A DNA stretch of 64,000 nt from Andrena cerasifolii (taxonomy: Eukaryota; Arthropoda; Insecta; Hymenoptera; Andrenidae): positions 48,614 through 112,613 of the forward strand of contig NW_027484939.1 of NCBI RefSeq assembly GCF_050908995.1, written 5' to 3'. The position numbers were made by a program, and so were the translations under genes. The notes beneath the pieces are model-generated. The model saw only the letters and a list, made by a program, of their open reading frames with translations, did no database searches and was not told the origin of the DNA. This document shows positions 8,301-16,291 of this stretch, piece after piece (positions within the stretch are counted from its first letter, which is position 1; every line of letters starts with the position of its first letter).

Positions 8301-9619
8301 CCGACAATGGATCATTTAAAACCTTTAGTATAATAGTCTCGGATAACTTCTTTGATAATATTAAAAGAGTAGACGTGCTTAACGGATTGAAAACTCTTCA
8401 ACACACCCTGGATCAAAATCAGATTAAATCATTTCGAATTTCTGCCACGGGAGACCTTCACAAAATACCGTCCAATGAATTCGTCAAGATATTAGAAGAG
8501 GTTTTCATAGGAACCTGCCTACAGATTACTTTATGCAACTGTATCATCACTACACCATCCGAAGAGGACAGACAGCACATCATTTGCGAAGCTCACGACA
8601 GTTTAATTGGAGGACACAAAGGAGTAACGAAGACCTACAAACGCATCCGATCAAAATTCTATTGGCCACAAATGCGCAACGACATTCAAGACTACATCCG
8701 AAGATGTCAAAGTTGTCAAGAGCAGAAATTAGTTCGAGCGAAAACTCGTCAGCCGATGTTGATCACCGACACACCTATAGGAGCCTTCGACAAAATTTCC
8801 TTGGATACAGTGGGACCTTTACCAATTACACCCAGCGGGAACAGACATATTCTCACTATTCAAGATAATCTAACGAAATATTGCGTAGCTGTAGCAATAC
8901 CTAATATTCGAGCTGCTACAATTGCAGATGCGTTCGCTAGACATTTCATCGCAATCTACGGTACACCCCGCGCAATATTAACAGACAAAGGAACTAGCTT
9001 CATCGGAACACTTATGACAAATTTATCCGAAATATTTAAAATCAAACAAATCACAACCTCGGGATATAGACCACAAACCAACGGATCTTTAGAACGAAGT
9101 CACATTGTACTCACCGAATATCTCAAGCATTACATGGATAATTACGAAGACTGGGATTTACTAATACCGTTTGCAATGTTCTCTTATAACACATCCGTTC
9201 ACGAAGCAACGAATTTCACCCCATACGAATTAATCTTTGGAAAACCAGCTCGAGAACCAAGTTCTTTCCCAACTGGCGAAAAATTAAAGTCGTTTGGAGA
9301 CTACTTAATAGAATTAATAACACACATGACTAATATTCGTAATATAGCTTCCGATAACCTAAACAAAGCAAAAATTCGTTCGAAAAATTATTACGATGCT
9401 CACGCAAGACCAGCAACATTTAACAAAGGCGACTCTGTCTACGTACTCAAAGAACCGCGCACCAGTAAATTTGATCCACATTACATTGGACCATACCAGA
9501 TAATAGACGTGACAGACCTGAATAACGTAGTATTACGAACGCACAATAAGTTAATCACAAAGCATCAGGACAAATTAAAACATGCCTACTCTCCATTCAC
9601 AGCTGAAAACCAACCATGA
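5237..9619 (+). CDS. pol: Pol polyprotein: protease, RT, RNase H, integrase
   Basis: The open frame (5225-9619, -1 relative to gag) has no suitable ATG near its start, so it is taken to be made by frameshifting at 5231-5237, adding about 1460 residues. Domains in order: aspartic protease with LIDGGASVNLV (catalytic Asp codon 5399) and LIGSPFL (about 5593); RT with FDLASGFHQIEM, FSRMPFGLKNAPPTF and the catalytic YLDD (6674-6685); RNase H with Asp (7121), Glu (7244) and Asp (7319); a long linker (about 7460-8570); and integrase. The integrase has an HHCC finger (about 8577-8720), Asp 8804, Asp 8984 and Glu 9092, giving D-x59-D-x35-E, and a GPY/F module near 9486. The stop overlaps the env start (ATGA). 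The protease DGG is unusual, as family members normally have D-T/S-G. All other catalytic residues are present, so the enzyme set looks functional. Confidence 0.96.
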   Translation, partial: LRSRSTYRRHDERKQRSSPKDSPLRRGNLVKEAPAPRIKTKVPELESGTGEFLIDGGASVNLVVITALGENATINSREEIELTGITTNPIHTLGTTILHIHEAPALFYVVKELAIEADGLIGSPFLKQEEAEISYYHGTLVLKNKPTRPLRFSNYQDIPQTNKLPTSTKHRIEPRTSQQIAITITNPRIREGYLPRIKTLEHLYIGEAVVKNSEGKCYVMATNTSDEPLDVEIEPQTLEPFDIFSSSDEDFYSAAEHPLNFKTNEDKKQKILETLNTKHLNKEELNFVTNLVKEFPDRFYLPGDKLGKASDFKHSIHTSNDIPINTRQYRYPLIHQKEIQKQISALLSNGIITPSKSPYNSPLWIVPKKEDENGVKRWRLVIDFRGLNEITISDKYPLPQITEILDRLGGAKYFSVFDLASGFHQIEMDPKDKAKTAFTTPNGHYEFSRMPFGLKNAPPTFQRLMDQALTGLQGTDLFVYLDDIVIYASSLQEHNIKVKKLLNRLREHGLTLQTNKCQFLRKEVAYLGHIISKEGVRPDPRKLKAVQDFPTPTTQKNIQQFLGLVGYYRRFVPNFTTKAKPLINLLGKGIKFKWTEEQDQSFKQLRNELCQQPILQYPDFSKPFIVTTDASDYAIGAVLSQGDIGSDLPIAYASRSLNKPEKNYSATEKECLAMVYAVRYFRPYIYGTPFTLVTDHRPLLWLHSVKDPTSRLMKWKLRLLEYEYQVVHKSGKTNKNADALSRNPSSACLPLIPRELQDPDFKVQIPKTDANTETIGHRIRQLRRDRENRPKYRETSSSSDEIEDTARGNVQHSPIIHKNRSFPSLSQEVTMPDERQETINTFSPAANSTQIVPLDKDQTLFDDLISFEEPAENTVIENARNIQQDLFGTPQVSTEVMDEPLQPSINQLPAGATTEVSVEQPPDSRSTQSRVFDRTLDPYPFFTTDTENSNDLDNLEEIPLDQPHKIIISSNTFTAEEGHYVHFISADCNLVNPVGKLLLDTEMINKPNLLAAQPKKGRVITTDNGSFKTFSIIVSDNFFDNIKRVDVLNGLKTLQHTLDQNQIKSFRISATGDLHKIPSNEFVKILEEVFIGTCLQITLCNCIITTPSEEDRQHIICEAHDSLIGGHKGVTKTYKRIRSKFYWPQMRNDIQDYIRRCQSCQEQKLVRAKTRQPMLITDTPIGAFDKISLDTVGPLPITPSGNRHILTIQDNLTKYCVAVAIPNIRAATIADAFARHFIAIYGTPRAILTDKGTSFIGTLMTNLSEIFKIKQITTSGYRPQTNGSLERSHIVLTEYLKHYMDNYEDWDLLIPFAMFSYNTSVHEATNFTPYELIFGKPAREPSSFPTGEKLKSFGDYLIELITHMTNIRNIASDNLNKAKIRSKNYYDAHARPATFNKGDSVYVLKEPRTSKFDPHYIGPYQIIDVTDLNNVVLRTHNKLITKHQDKLKHAYSPFTAENQP
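8150..8570 (+). other. Folded insert between RNase H and integrase (possibly macrodomain-like)
   Basis: Within pol, about 220 residues of low-complexity acidic/Ser-rich linker (about 7460-8130) lead to a segment with regular hydrophobic pattern. It contains HYVHFISADCNLVNPVGKLL, then FKTFSIIVSD, LKTLQHTL, KSFRISATGDLHKIPSNEF, KILEEVF and LQITLC. The order of strands, the SAD near the start, a G-D-L-H-K-I-P stretch and a following helix recall macrodomains of the TARG1 type. The classic glycine-rich ADP-ribose loops are degraded or absent. It may instead be the ordinary pre-integrase region of errantiviruses. The domain call is tentative. Confidence 0.3.
9582..9602 (+). promoter_or_regulatory. 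Candidate splice acceptor for env mRNA
   Basis: A pyrimidine-rich run (CCTACTCTCCATTCACAG) ends in CAG at 9600-9602, 13 bases before the env ATG. Errantivirus env is normally expressed from a spliced RNA, and this is where an acceptor would be useful. I could not identify the matching donor with confidence, so this rests on position and sequence quality alone. Confidence 0.4.
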
Positions 9620-11457
9620 TCTTCGCATATTTGCTCCTGTTGCCACTCGCTGTCATTAGCGACGATCAAATCATAACACCACTCGAAGGAGACACCGGAC
9701 TCTTCTATGAAAAATTACCTGATATAAGGACCTTCCAATCACAATGGCGCCTAGTCACCTCTCTAGATGTTACTCGGTACCTCAGCTATGCTCCGCATGT
9801 GAAGCATTACATTTCATCGATGAATCAACTCTGTAATCGCCACGATTCCATCAACTGCCTCAGCAAGGAATTGGGACCTCGGTTAATCAAGAAAGAAGAA
9901 AACACCGTGCATTACAGCAATCTGATACGCACTGCAATAGGTGATACCCCACATTTTAAAAAACCATCCCCACGGCGCAGCGTACCTTTTGGATTCATCG
10001 GCACTCTCAGCAAAACATTATTTGGAACTTTATCACAAGAAGATGCAGAATACTACAACCGCGAATTAAACAAAGTTTATAAGGATCAACGCGAAATTAC
10101 CGAAATAATAGCTAAACAAACGCATATTATAAAAGGAGAATTTTCACTCGCACATGCAAGGTTAGTTAATTTAACTCAAATTGTATCGCAACTGACGAAA
10201 ACGATGGTCATACACTCCGAAGCATTACAAGAGACACAGTCAGACATTAGCAGATTACGTTTCGAAGCATCCATCAGGGACTCTGTAATCGAAATAGAAA
10301 GAGGGTTAGACGATTATAGCACCAACCTACTGTTGCTAATAGATGCAATATTGTTAGCGAAACAAGGCATTTTACACCCTGCTATTCTGTCGCCAGAACA
10401 ATTATTGAGATCAGCTCAAAAAATTAAGGAAACACTTGTTTATGAATTTCCCTTAACACCCGAAGAATTACTTATGGAACAAATTGAAAAAATAACAAAT
10501 TTAAATGTAATTTTCACCAGAGGAAGGATACTTTTCGAACTCACCATACCTCTTTTAGAGCAAAAAACGTACAGCTTATATAAAATATACCCATGTCCAT
10601 CGACACATAACCTTGGAACAAAAAGGGTAGTTTCGTATATCCAGCCGCAAACCCAGTACATTGCAGTCTCATCAGACGAGCAACAATATTTTTCCCCAAC
10701 GGAAGAATACTTGAAGATTTGCCGGTTTCACCACAATCAATTTTTGGGCCCAACTACCCTACCAGTATACCAAGCAGATCGACAACCAACTTGTGAATCT
10801 ACTCTGTTATTAAACCCCACTTCGATAAATTGGAACACCTGTACCATTAAATTGACCGCACAAGTAAAACCGTACTGGCAGACTTTAAATGTACCAGCTA
10901 CATGGCTTTACTTCATGCCTGAAAATAAAAAGGCACAAATTTATTGCAAAGGAAAGAAACCTATAACGCAAAATATCGCTACCATTGGAATCCTTAAACT
11001 ACAACCCGGTTGCCAAGCAACAATAGACTCGGTACAATTAAAATCATTGGAAACCATCAATACCTCACAAAACATTGAATATTATCCCTCTAAATCTTAC
11101 AATTTATCAGTAATTATACCAGAAGTCACCGAACATCATTTCGAAGTATTGAAAATGAACGAGCAGAAACCCACAAAATGGGAGGATCTTCCAACAGCAT
11201 TATCACTTACGGAAATAGAACAACGAGCCAGGAATTTTGCCACCTACCAAACATCCATTCGGCAGGTACAGGTCTCAACCTTTTCTTCCATTGGGGGCAT
11301 AATAGTAATTCTGATCATAGTAAACACGATATTGGTCATGAAATGCAAACTTCGTCAACTTAACAATAAAACAGAGCCTCCCAAAGAAAACCAAGAAGTA
11401 ACAATAAATAAACCAAGCACATCCGAAACTCACAGTCCGTGCGCCACAGTTTTCTAA
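9616..11457 (+). CDS. env: Env, F-type fusion glycoprotein
   Basis: The 613-residue product resembles the errantiviral Env group related to baculovirus F proteins, which mediates membrane fusion. A hydrophobic signal peptide covers residues 1 to about 15. Two arginines at 120-121 precede a hydrophobic Gly/Phe-rich segment at about 124-138 (FGFIGTLSKTLFGTL), the expected order of cleavage site and fusion peptide. The cleavage site is weak for furin because P4 is Ser instead of Arg. A long helical region follows the fusion peptide (about 140-230), and many Cys residues lie in the C-terminal half. One membrane span is at about 555-575 with a 38-residue tail. The ATG overlaps the pol stop as ATGA. 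The frame is intact. Expression is probably from spliced RNA. Confidence 0.92.
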   Translation: MIFAYLLLLPLAVISDDQIITPLEGDTGLFYEKLPDIRTFQSQWRLVTSLDVTRYLSYAPHVKHYISSMNQLCNRHDSINCLSKELGPRLIKKEENTVHYSNLIRTAIGDTPHFKKPSPRRSVPFGFIGTLSKTLFGTLSQEDAEYYNRELNKVYKDQREITEIIAKQTHIIKGEFSLAHARLVNLTQIVSQLTKTMVIHSEALQETQSDISRLRFEASIRDSVIEIERGLDDYSTNLLLLIDAILLAKQGILHPAILSPEQLLRSAQKIKETLVYEFPLTPEELLMEQIEKITNLNVIFTRGRILFELTIPLLEQKTYSLYKIYPCPSTHNLGTKRVVSYIQPQTQYIAVSSDEQQYFSPTEEYLKICRFHHNQFLGPTTLPVYQADRQPTCESTLLLNPTSINWNTCTIKLTAQVKPYWQTLNVPATWLYFMPENKKAQIYCKGKKPITQNIATIGILKLQPGCQATIDSVQLKSLETINTSQNIEYYPSKSYNLSVIIPEVTEHHFEVLKMNEQKPTKWEDLPTALSLTEIEQRARNFATYQTSIRQVQVSTFSSIGGIIVILIIVNTILVMKCKLRQLNNKTEPPKENQEVTINKPSTSETHSPCATVF

Positions 11458-11590
11458 AGGGATGAAACCACTCCCACGAGAATCCCTCCTCTGGGACACG
11501 TATAGTTTCAGGGTGGGGGCGCGATAAGGGTTTCTTCCCTATAAAAGCAGGGCATCAGGCCCCTTAACTCAGCACAACTCCTGCTTCTAC
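11458..11590 (+). promoter_or_regulatory. Internal promoter for the accessory module
   Basis: TATAAAAG lies at 11540-11547, and a CTCAGCA initiator (arthropod TCAGT type) has its A at 11571, 31 bases after the first T of the TATA, the canonical distance. A GC-rich run, GGGTGGGGGCGCG (11512-11524), lies just upstream and could bind Sp1/KLF-type factors. The predicted 5' UTR is only about 20 bases and free of ATG before the ORF at 11591. Composition turns GC-rich at about this point. This predicts a short transcript ending in the 3' LTR, separate from the genomic RNA. Confidence 0.65.
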
Positions 11591-11941
11591 ATGTCTAAGA
11601 GCATCGCTACACAGACCACGCTAGACGAGGGAACAAGGACCATAGCAGTACAAACAGGACATCACGGATCTTGGGAAACTTCATCCCGAGTGGGTACTAC
11701 ACTCACACCAAGGCCGTATAACCGCAGCACGGGAGGAATTGTCAAGAGGGGCCGAAGCTCTTTGACTCGGAAGACCAGTGTCAAGTCGGTGGGCGTCCAA
11801 AAAACCGACATTAAACCCCATCGCTGCATCCCGGACTGTTTGGTGCTCCGGGAAATAACCGACGACAACATTCGTAATTGGACACCAGGCGAACAGATCG
11901 TCACGAAAAAACGCAAACATGAGGACCATCTCAGCGCGTGA
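11591..11941 (+). CDS. Accessory ORF with TQT/VQT motifs, function unknown
   Basis: I do not recognise this 116-residue protein. It is basic, apparently disordered and without signal peptide or membrane span. Its first 30 residues hold KSIATQTT and TIAVQTGH, and KSVGVQKTD lies near residue 67. These resemble the short linear motifs bound by dynein light chain LC8 (TQT or VQT core, with GIQVD-like variants), so dimerisation through LC8 is a possible role. A central region is rich in Arg, Ser, Thr and Gly. The ATG context is poor (T at -3, T at +4). The ORF starts 20 bases after the predicted initiator of the internal promoter and overlaps the Tudor ORF by 23 bases in another frame. Position, promoter and the AUG-free body support it being real. 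Confidence 0.65.
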   Translation: MSKSIATQTTLDEGTRTIAVQTGHHGSWETSSRVGTTLTPRPYNRSTGGIVKRGRSSLTRKTSVKSVGVQKTDIKPHRCIPDCLVLREITDDNIRNWTPGEQIVTKKRKHEDHLSA

Positions 11942-12515
11942 CCTCGGCAACACTTCCCGCTGCCTGGTCATGTGCGTGGAGGACCCCACCCTGTTCTGGG
12001 TCGCCCTGGATACGTACAGCGAGGCAGCGAAGGTCATGATACGCGAATTAAACGTACACATGATGTCGAAACAACATCTATGCCTGCCAACAATGTCCAG
12101 CATCAGGCCAGGACGACTCGTAACTGTAAAGTCTCCCAGGAAGGGGTGGCTTCGCGGCGAGGTCACCGCAGTAAATGGGACCATCTGCAGCATCTTCTTT
12201 GGCGATTATGGGATCACGATGGACTGCCCTGTCGCGGAATTGCGATCCTTGCCACCGCGGTTCCATGCCCTCCCCTGGCAGACAGTGAGGATCCGTCTGA
12301 GGGGCGTTAAGTTACGCTCCCGCCGACCGCTCCAGAGGACGACGCGGATCGCAGAGATGGTAATGGCGAGAAGGAAGGGCCTCCTCGCCAACATACAGTC
12401 AACACTGGACGGCTTCACGGCCACGCTGACGCTCGACCGGCTACCCGGACAACCTCCACTAGACGTCGTTGACCACTGGCTGGAGCTGGGCTACGTGATA
12501 CCCAGCGACGACTAA
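11919..12515 (+). CDS. Extended Tudor-domain protein carried by the retroelement
   Basis: The 198-residue product is essentially one extended Tudor (eTud) domain. Residues about 16-62 match the N-terminal flank (VEDPTLFWVAL, then helix). Residues 62-110 match the barrel: GRLVTV, GWLRGEV, then CSIFFGDYGIT with the hallmark F-x-DYG. Residues 108-130 give LRSLPPRFHALPW and a basic strand. Residues about 145-195 fit the C-terminal nuclease-like half ending ELGYVIPSD. Host eTud proteins bind symmetrically dimethylated arginine on Piwi proteins in germline granules. The cage is altered: the usual Tyr after Trp is Leu78, and the Asn after DYG is Ile99; Phe93 and Tyr97 remain. Sampled GC is 38/60 (12241-12300) against 21/60 in env (10141-10200), suggesting separate origin. 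There are no introns. The ATG has A at -3, and the ORF follows ORF 11591-11941 with a 23-base overlap. Confidence 0.88.
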   Translation: MRTISARDLGNTSRCLVMCVEDPTLFWVALDTYSEAAKVMIRELNVHMMSKQHLCLPTMSSIRPGRLVTVKSPRKGWLRGEVTAVNGTICSIFFGDYGITMDCPVAELRSLPPRFHALPWQTVRIRLRGVKLRSRRPLQRTTRIAEMVMARRKGLLANIQSTLDGFTATLTLDRLPGQPPLDVVDHWLELGYVIPSDD

Positions 12516-12665
12516 ACTTTTACACCCCGCAACACCTAGCGATAAGTACACATTACATTACACTACACCCGACAATTCTTTCTCACACTCTTGTTTACAA
12601 AAGGATTTGTGGGGCGTTTTTCCTTCTTTTGAAAAGCATCGCGAGAATCGCGATGTTTTGTCTAC
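12516..12665 (+). other. 3' untranslated stretch with a strong hairpin
   Basis: This 150-base segment between the Tudor stop and the polypurine tract has no ORF on the plus strand. CATCGCGA at 12637-12644 pairs perfectly with TCGCGATG at 12648-12655 across a GAA loop. One G-T pair and three A-T pairs extend the stem to 12633-12659. The hairpin stops 6 bases before the polypurine tract and could mark the plus-strand primer or act in RNA export or stability; its role is unknown. Confidence 0.6.
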
Positions 12666-12674
12666 GGGGGGAGA
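12666..12674 (+). promoter_or_regulatory. Polypurine tract
   Basis: GGGGGGAGA lies immediately before the TG of the 3' LTR, the position of the RNase H-resistant primer for plus-strand synthesis. Confidence 0.9.
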
Positions 12675-13940
12675 TGTTACGTATGTGGATTTTTCCCCAT
12701 ACGCCGCTCTCAACCACTTTTCGAGCTCGCGTCTACGAAGGGAAAACGCCCTAAAAATCCTTTTGCTTATCACATACCACTAAGGGGGGTCATGATCTCG
12801 ACCATCTGGATCACGACCATGGGAACGGGAGTGACACGACGACGACCCCGAAGAATTTCCTTATATGGAAATTTCAAATGCATCCCCACTCATTTTTGGG
12901 ACTATATAAACCCTTTGGTTTCTACCCTCTGCGGTTAAAAGCAGTACAGTTACGCGTAGAGTAACGTTGTGTCACGCTCGTACCGAGTCGGTTGAATTCA
13001 GTAAGATCGAGCTAAAGTCTCTGTCGGAATCACAGTTGATCCCATAGAATCCGCGAGTTCGGTTTACATTCTATTGGACACTTTGTAATAGCCGCTCGTA
13101 CGCCCCGCATCGCCAGTGCGTCAACACCGAGCAAATTAGTGGTAATTTTCACACATTTATTACACTATTTAATCGCGACATTCACATTTGTACCAACTAA
13201 TCTTGAATACACGAATGGTGTTCACTTCTAAATCGAGTTGATTCGTTAAACCCATCTTTTACCCAGCGATCCTTATTAAACTTAGTAGCGCTCACCCACT
13301 GATACAACTTTACCGCTCGAGTTGTATCAAATAAAAATTAAGAGTTACGAGGCATTAATAACATTTCCCGCGACTCCCTGATCTAGCATCAGGTTAGTTA
13401 GCAACCTTTCATCCAAATAAAGGAATTTTACCAACCTAGTGGCTCCCCGATTTCGCATCGGGTTCGTCCACGTGTAACCCTCCTACGGCTCCCTGATTTC
13501 GCATCAGGTTCGTCCGTATCCTACAGCTCCCTGGTTTCGCACCAGGTTCGTCTGTAAGTCTACCAACCTCCGAACAGCTCCCTGGTTTCGCACCAGGTTC
13601 GTCTGTGAATAATCCAACCTCCTAACAGCTCCTCGACTTCGCGTCGAGTTCGTCTGTGAACATCATCCTAGTGACACCCCGATTTCGCATCGGGTTCGTT
13701 CACGACGTTTCACCCTCCTGCGGCTCCCTGATTTCAAATCAGGTTCGTCCGCGCTTGACTCCATTCCTAGAGGCTCCCTGATTTCGCATCAGGTTCGTCC
13801 TCGCCGTCAATAATCCAAGCGGCTCCCTGATTTCGCATCAGGTTCGTCCGCGCACCTTACTAACAAATTCGTTAACCATATTCCTTGGGAAATACCCTTC
13901 TCGCCGGCCTCTCGCGTTGCCGCAGCCCCGGCTCGTAACA
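12675..13940 (+). repeat. 3' LTR
   Basis: This is 1266 bp, the same length as the 5' LTR at a constant offset of 9909, with T at 12972 and 13002 where the 5' copy has C and G. It carries the same TATA (12903-12909), poly(A) signals and ten-hairpin array (13370-13851). It is followed by TTGT, the right target duplication. The near identity of the two LTRs shows recent insertion or recent gene conversion. Confidence 0.96.
13370..13851 (+). other. Array of ten covarying hairpins (3' LTR copy)
   Basis: The same ten motifs occur at 13370-13402, 13439-13471, 13484-13518, 13522-13556, 13574-13606, 13625-13657, 13671-13703, 13720-13752, 13770-13802 and 13819-13851. All stems are as in the 5' LTR. 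If polyadenylation uses 13330-13335, this copy would lie outside the mRNA. Confidence 0.85.
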
Positions 13941-13944
13941 TTGT
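13941..13944. repeat. Target-site duplication, right copy (TTGT)
   Basis: This is the right partner of 2762-2765. The same four bases also follow the partial LTR at 415-418. Confidence 0.92.
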
Positions 13945-16291
13945 AAAGCAAATATTGAAAAACTGATATCGAAAAACCGATATTGAAAAACAAATATTGA
14001 AAAACCGATATTGAAAAACCGATATTGAAAAACCGATATTGAAAAACCGATATTGAAAAACCGATATTGAAAAACCGATATTGAAAAACTTATATCGAAA
14101 AACTGATATTGCAAAACCGATATTGAAAAACAAATATTGAAAAACTGATATCGAAAAACTGATATTGCAAAACCGATATTGAAAAACAAATATTGTAAAA
14201 CTGATATCGAAAAACTGATGTTGCAAAACCGATATTGAAACCGATATTAGAACCGATATTCAAAAACCGATATTGGAGAACAAATATTGAAAAACCGATA
14301 TTGAAAAACTGATATTGAAAAACTGATATTGAAACCGATATTAGAACCGATATTGAAAAACCGATATTGTAAAGCAAATATTGAAAAACTGATATCGAAA
14401 AACCGATATTGAAAAACTCATATCAAAAACTGATATTGCAAAACCGATATTGAAACCGATATTAGAACCGATATTGAAACACAAATATTGAAAAACTGAT
14501 ATCGAAAAACTGATATTGCAAAACCGATATTGAAACCGATATTAGAACCGATATTCAAAAATCGATATTGGAGAACAAATATTGAAAAACTGATATTGAA
14601 AAACCGATATTGAAAAACCTATATAGAAAAACTGATATCGAAAAACTGATATTGAAAAACCGATATTGAAAAACCGATATTGAGAAACTGATGTTGCAAA
14701 ACCGATATTGTTCTAAACCGATATTGAAAAACCGATATAGTAAAGCAAATATTGAAAAACTGATATCGAAAAACTGATATCGAAAAACTGATATTGAAAA
14801 ACCGATATTGAAAAACCGATATTGAAAAACTGATATTGAAACCGATATTAGAACCGATATTGAAAAACCGATATTGAAAAACAAATATCGAATAACTGAT
14901 ATTGCAAAACCGATATTGAAACCGATATTAGAACCGATATTGAAAAACTGATATTGAAACCGATATTAGAAACGATATTGAAAAACAAATATTGAAAAAC
15001 TGATATCGAAAAACTGATATTGCAAAACCGATATTGAAACCGATATTAGAACTGATATTGAAAAACCGATATTGTAAAGCAAATATTGAAAAACTGATAT
15101 CGAAAAACTGATATTGAAAAACCGATATTGAAAAACCGATATTGAAAAACTGATATTGAAACCGATATTAGAACAAATATTGAAAAACTGATATTGAGAA
15201 ACCGATATTGAAAAACAAATATTGAAAAACCGATATTGAAAAACCGATATTGAAAAACCAATATTGAAAAACTTATATCGAAAAACTGATATTGCAAAAC
15301 CGATATTGAAAAACAAATATTGAAAAACTGATATCGAAAAACTGATATTGAAAAACCGATATTGAAAAACCGATATTGAAAAACTGATATTGAAACCGAT
15401 ATTAGAACAAATATTGAAAAACTGATATTGAGAAACCGATATTGAAAAACCGATATTGAAAAACTGATATTGAAACCGATATTAGAACAAATATTGAAAA
15501 ACTGATATTGAGAAACCGATATTGAAAAACCGATATTGAAAAACTGATATTGAAACCGATATTAGAACCGATATTGAAAAACCGATATTGAAAAACAAAT
15601 ATCGAATAACTGATATTGCAAAACCGATATTGAAACCGATATTAGAACCGATATTGAAAAACCGATATTGTAAAGCAAATATTGAAAAACTGATATCGAA
15701 AAACTGATATTGAAAAACCGATATTGAAAAACCGATATTGAAAAACTGATATTGAAACAGATATTAGAACAAATATTGAAAAACTGATATTGAGAAACCG
15801 ATATTGAAAAACTGATATTGAAACCGATATTAGAACCGATATTGAAAAACCGATATTGTAAAGCAAATATTGAAAAACTGATATCGAAAAACCGATATTG
15901 TAAAGCAAATATTGAAAAACTGATATTGAAAAACCGATATTGAAAAACTGATATTGAAACCGATATTAGAACAAATATTGAAAAACTGATATTGAGAAAC
16001 CGATATTGAAAAACCGATATTGAAAAACCGATATTGGAGAACCGATATTGAAAAACTTGTATCGAAAATCTGATATTGCAAAACCGATATTGAATCCGAT
16101 ATTAGAACCGATATTGAAAAACTGATATCGAAAAACTGATGTTGCAAAACCGATATTGAAACCGATATTAGAACCGATATTCAAAAACCGATATTGGAGA
16201 ACAAATATTGAAAAACCGATATTGAAAAACCGATATTGAAAAACTGATATTGAAACCGATATTAGAACCGATATTGAAAAACCGATATTGT
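13941..16291. repeat. Second copy of the 2351-bp flanking satellite
   Basis: This matches 415-2765 at offset 13526, with every diagnostic variant I checked in the same place. Where the first copy ends at an LTR (2765/2766), this copy runs on into AAAGCAAATATTG, so 16288-16291 is an unoccupied version of the insertion site. Element (11175) plus satellite (2351) equals 13526 exactly, the length of the repeated unit. Confidence 0.92.

Larger units (their letters stand above)
2766..13940 (+). mobile_element. Complete env-bearing Ty3/Gypsy (errantivirus-like) element
   Basis: The element is 11175 bp and flanked by the 4-bp direct repeat TTGT. In order it has: LTR, PBS, gag, pol (protease, RT, RNase H, integrase), env, a two-ORF accessory module, polypurine tract, LTR. 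The order RT-RNase H-integrase and the GPY/F module at the pol C-terminus place it in Ty3/Gypsy. An Env with a fusion-peptide-like segment and a C-terminal membrane anchor makes it errantivirus-like. All five ORFs are open, and the LTRs differ by two bases that I found (C3063/T12972 and G3093/T13002), so the insertion is recent and may be active. Unusual for the group are the long LTR (1266 bp), the hairpin array inside it and the Tudor-encoding module downstream of env. Confidence 0.96.

Noticed and set aside
9640..9659. A second splice-acceptor-like site inside the env signal-peptide coding region (ending TCATTAG)
   Set aside because: Using it would remove the env start and signal peptide; the site at 9602, just before the ATG, fits better.
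11681..12193. 170-codon minus-strand ORF opposite the Tudor gene
   Set aside because: It is a shadow of a GC-rich coding region; the plus-strand frame has clear domain homology and a promoter.
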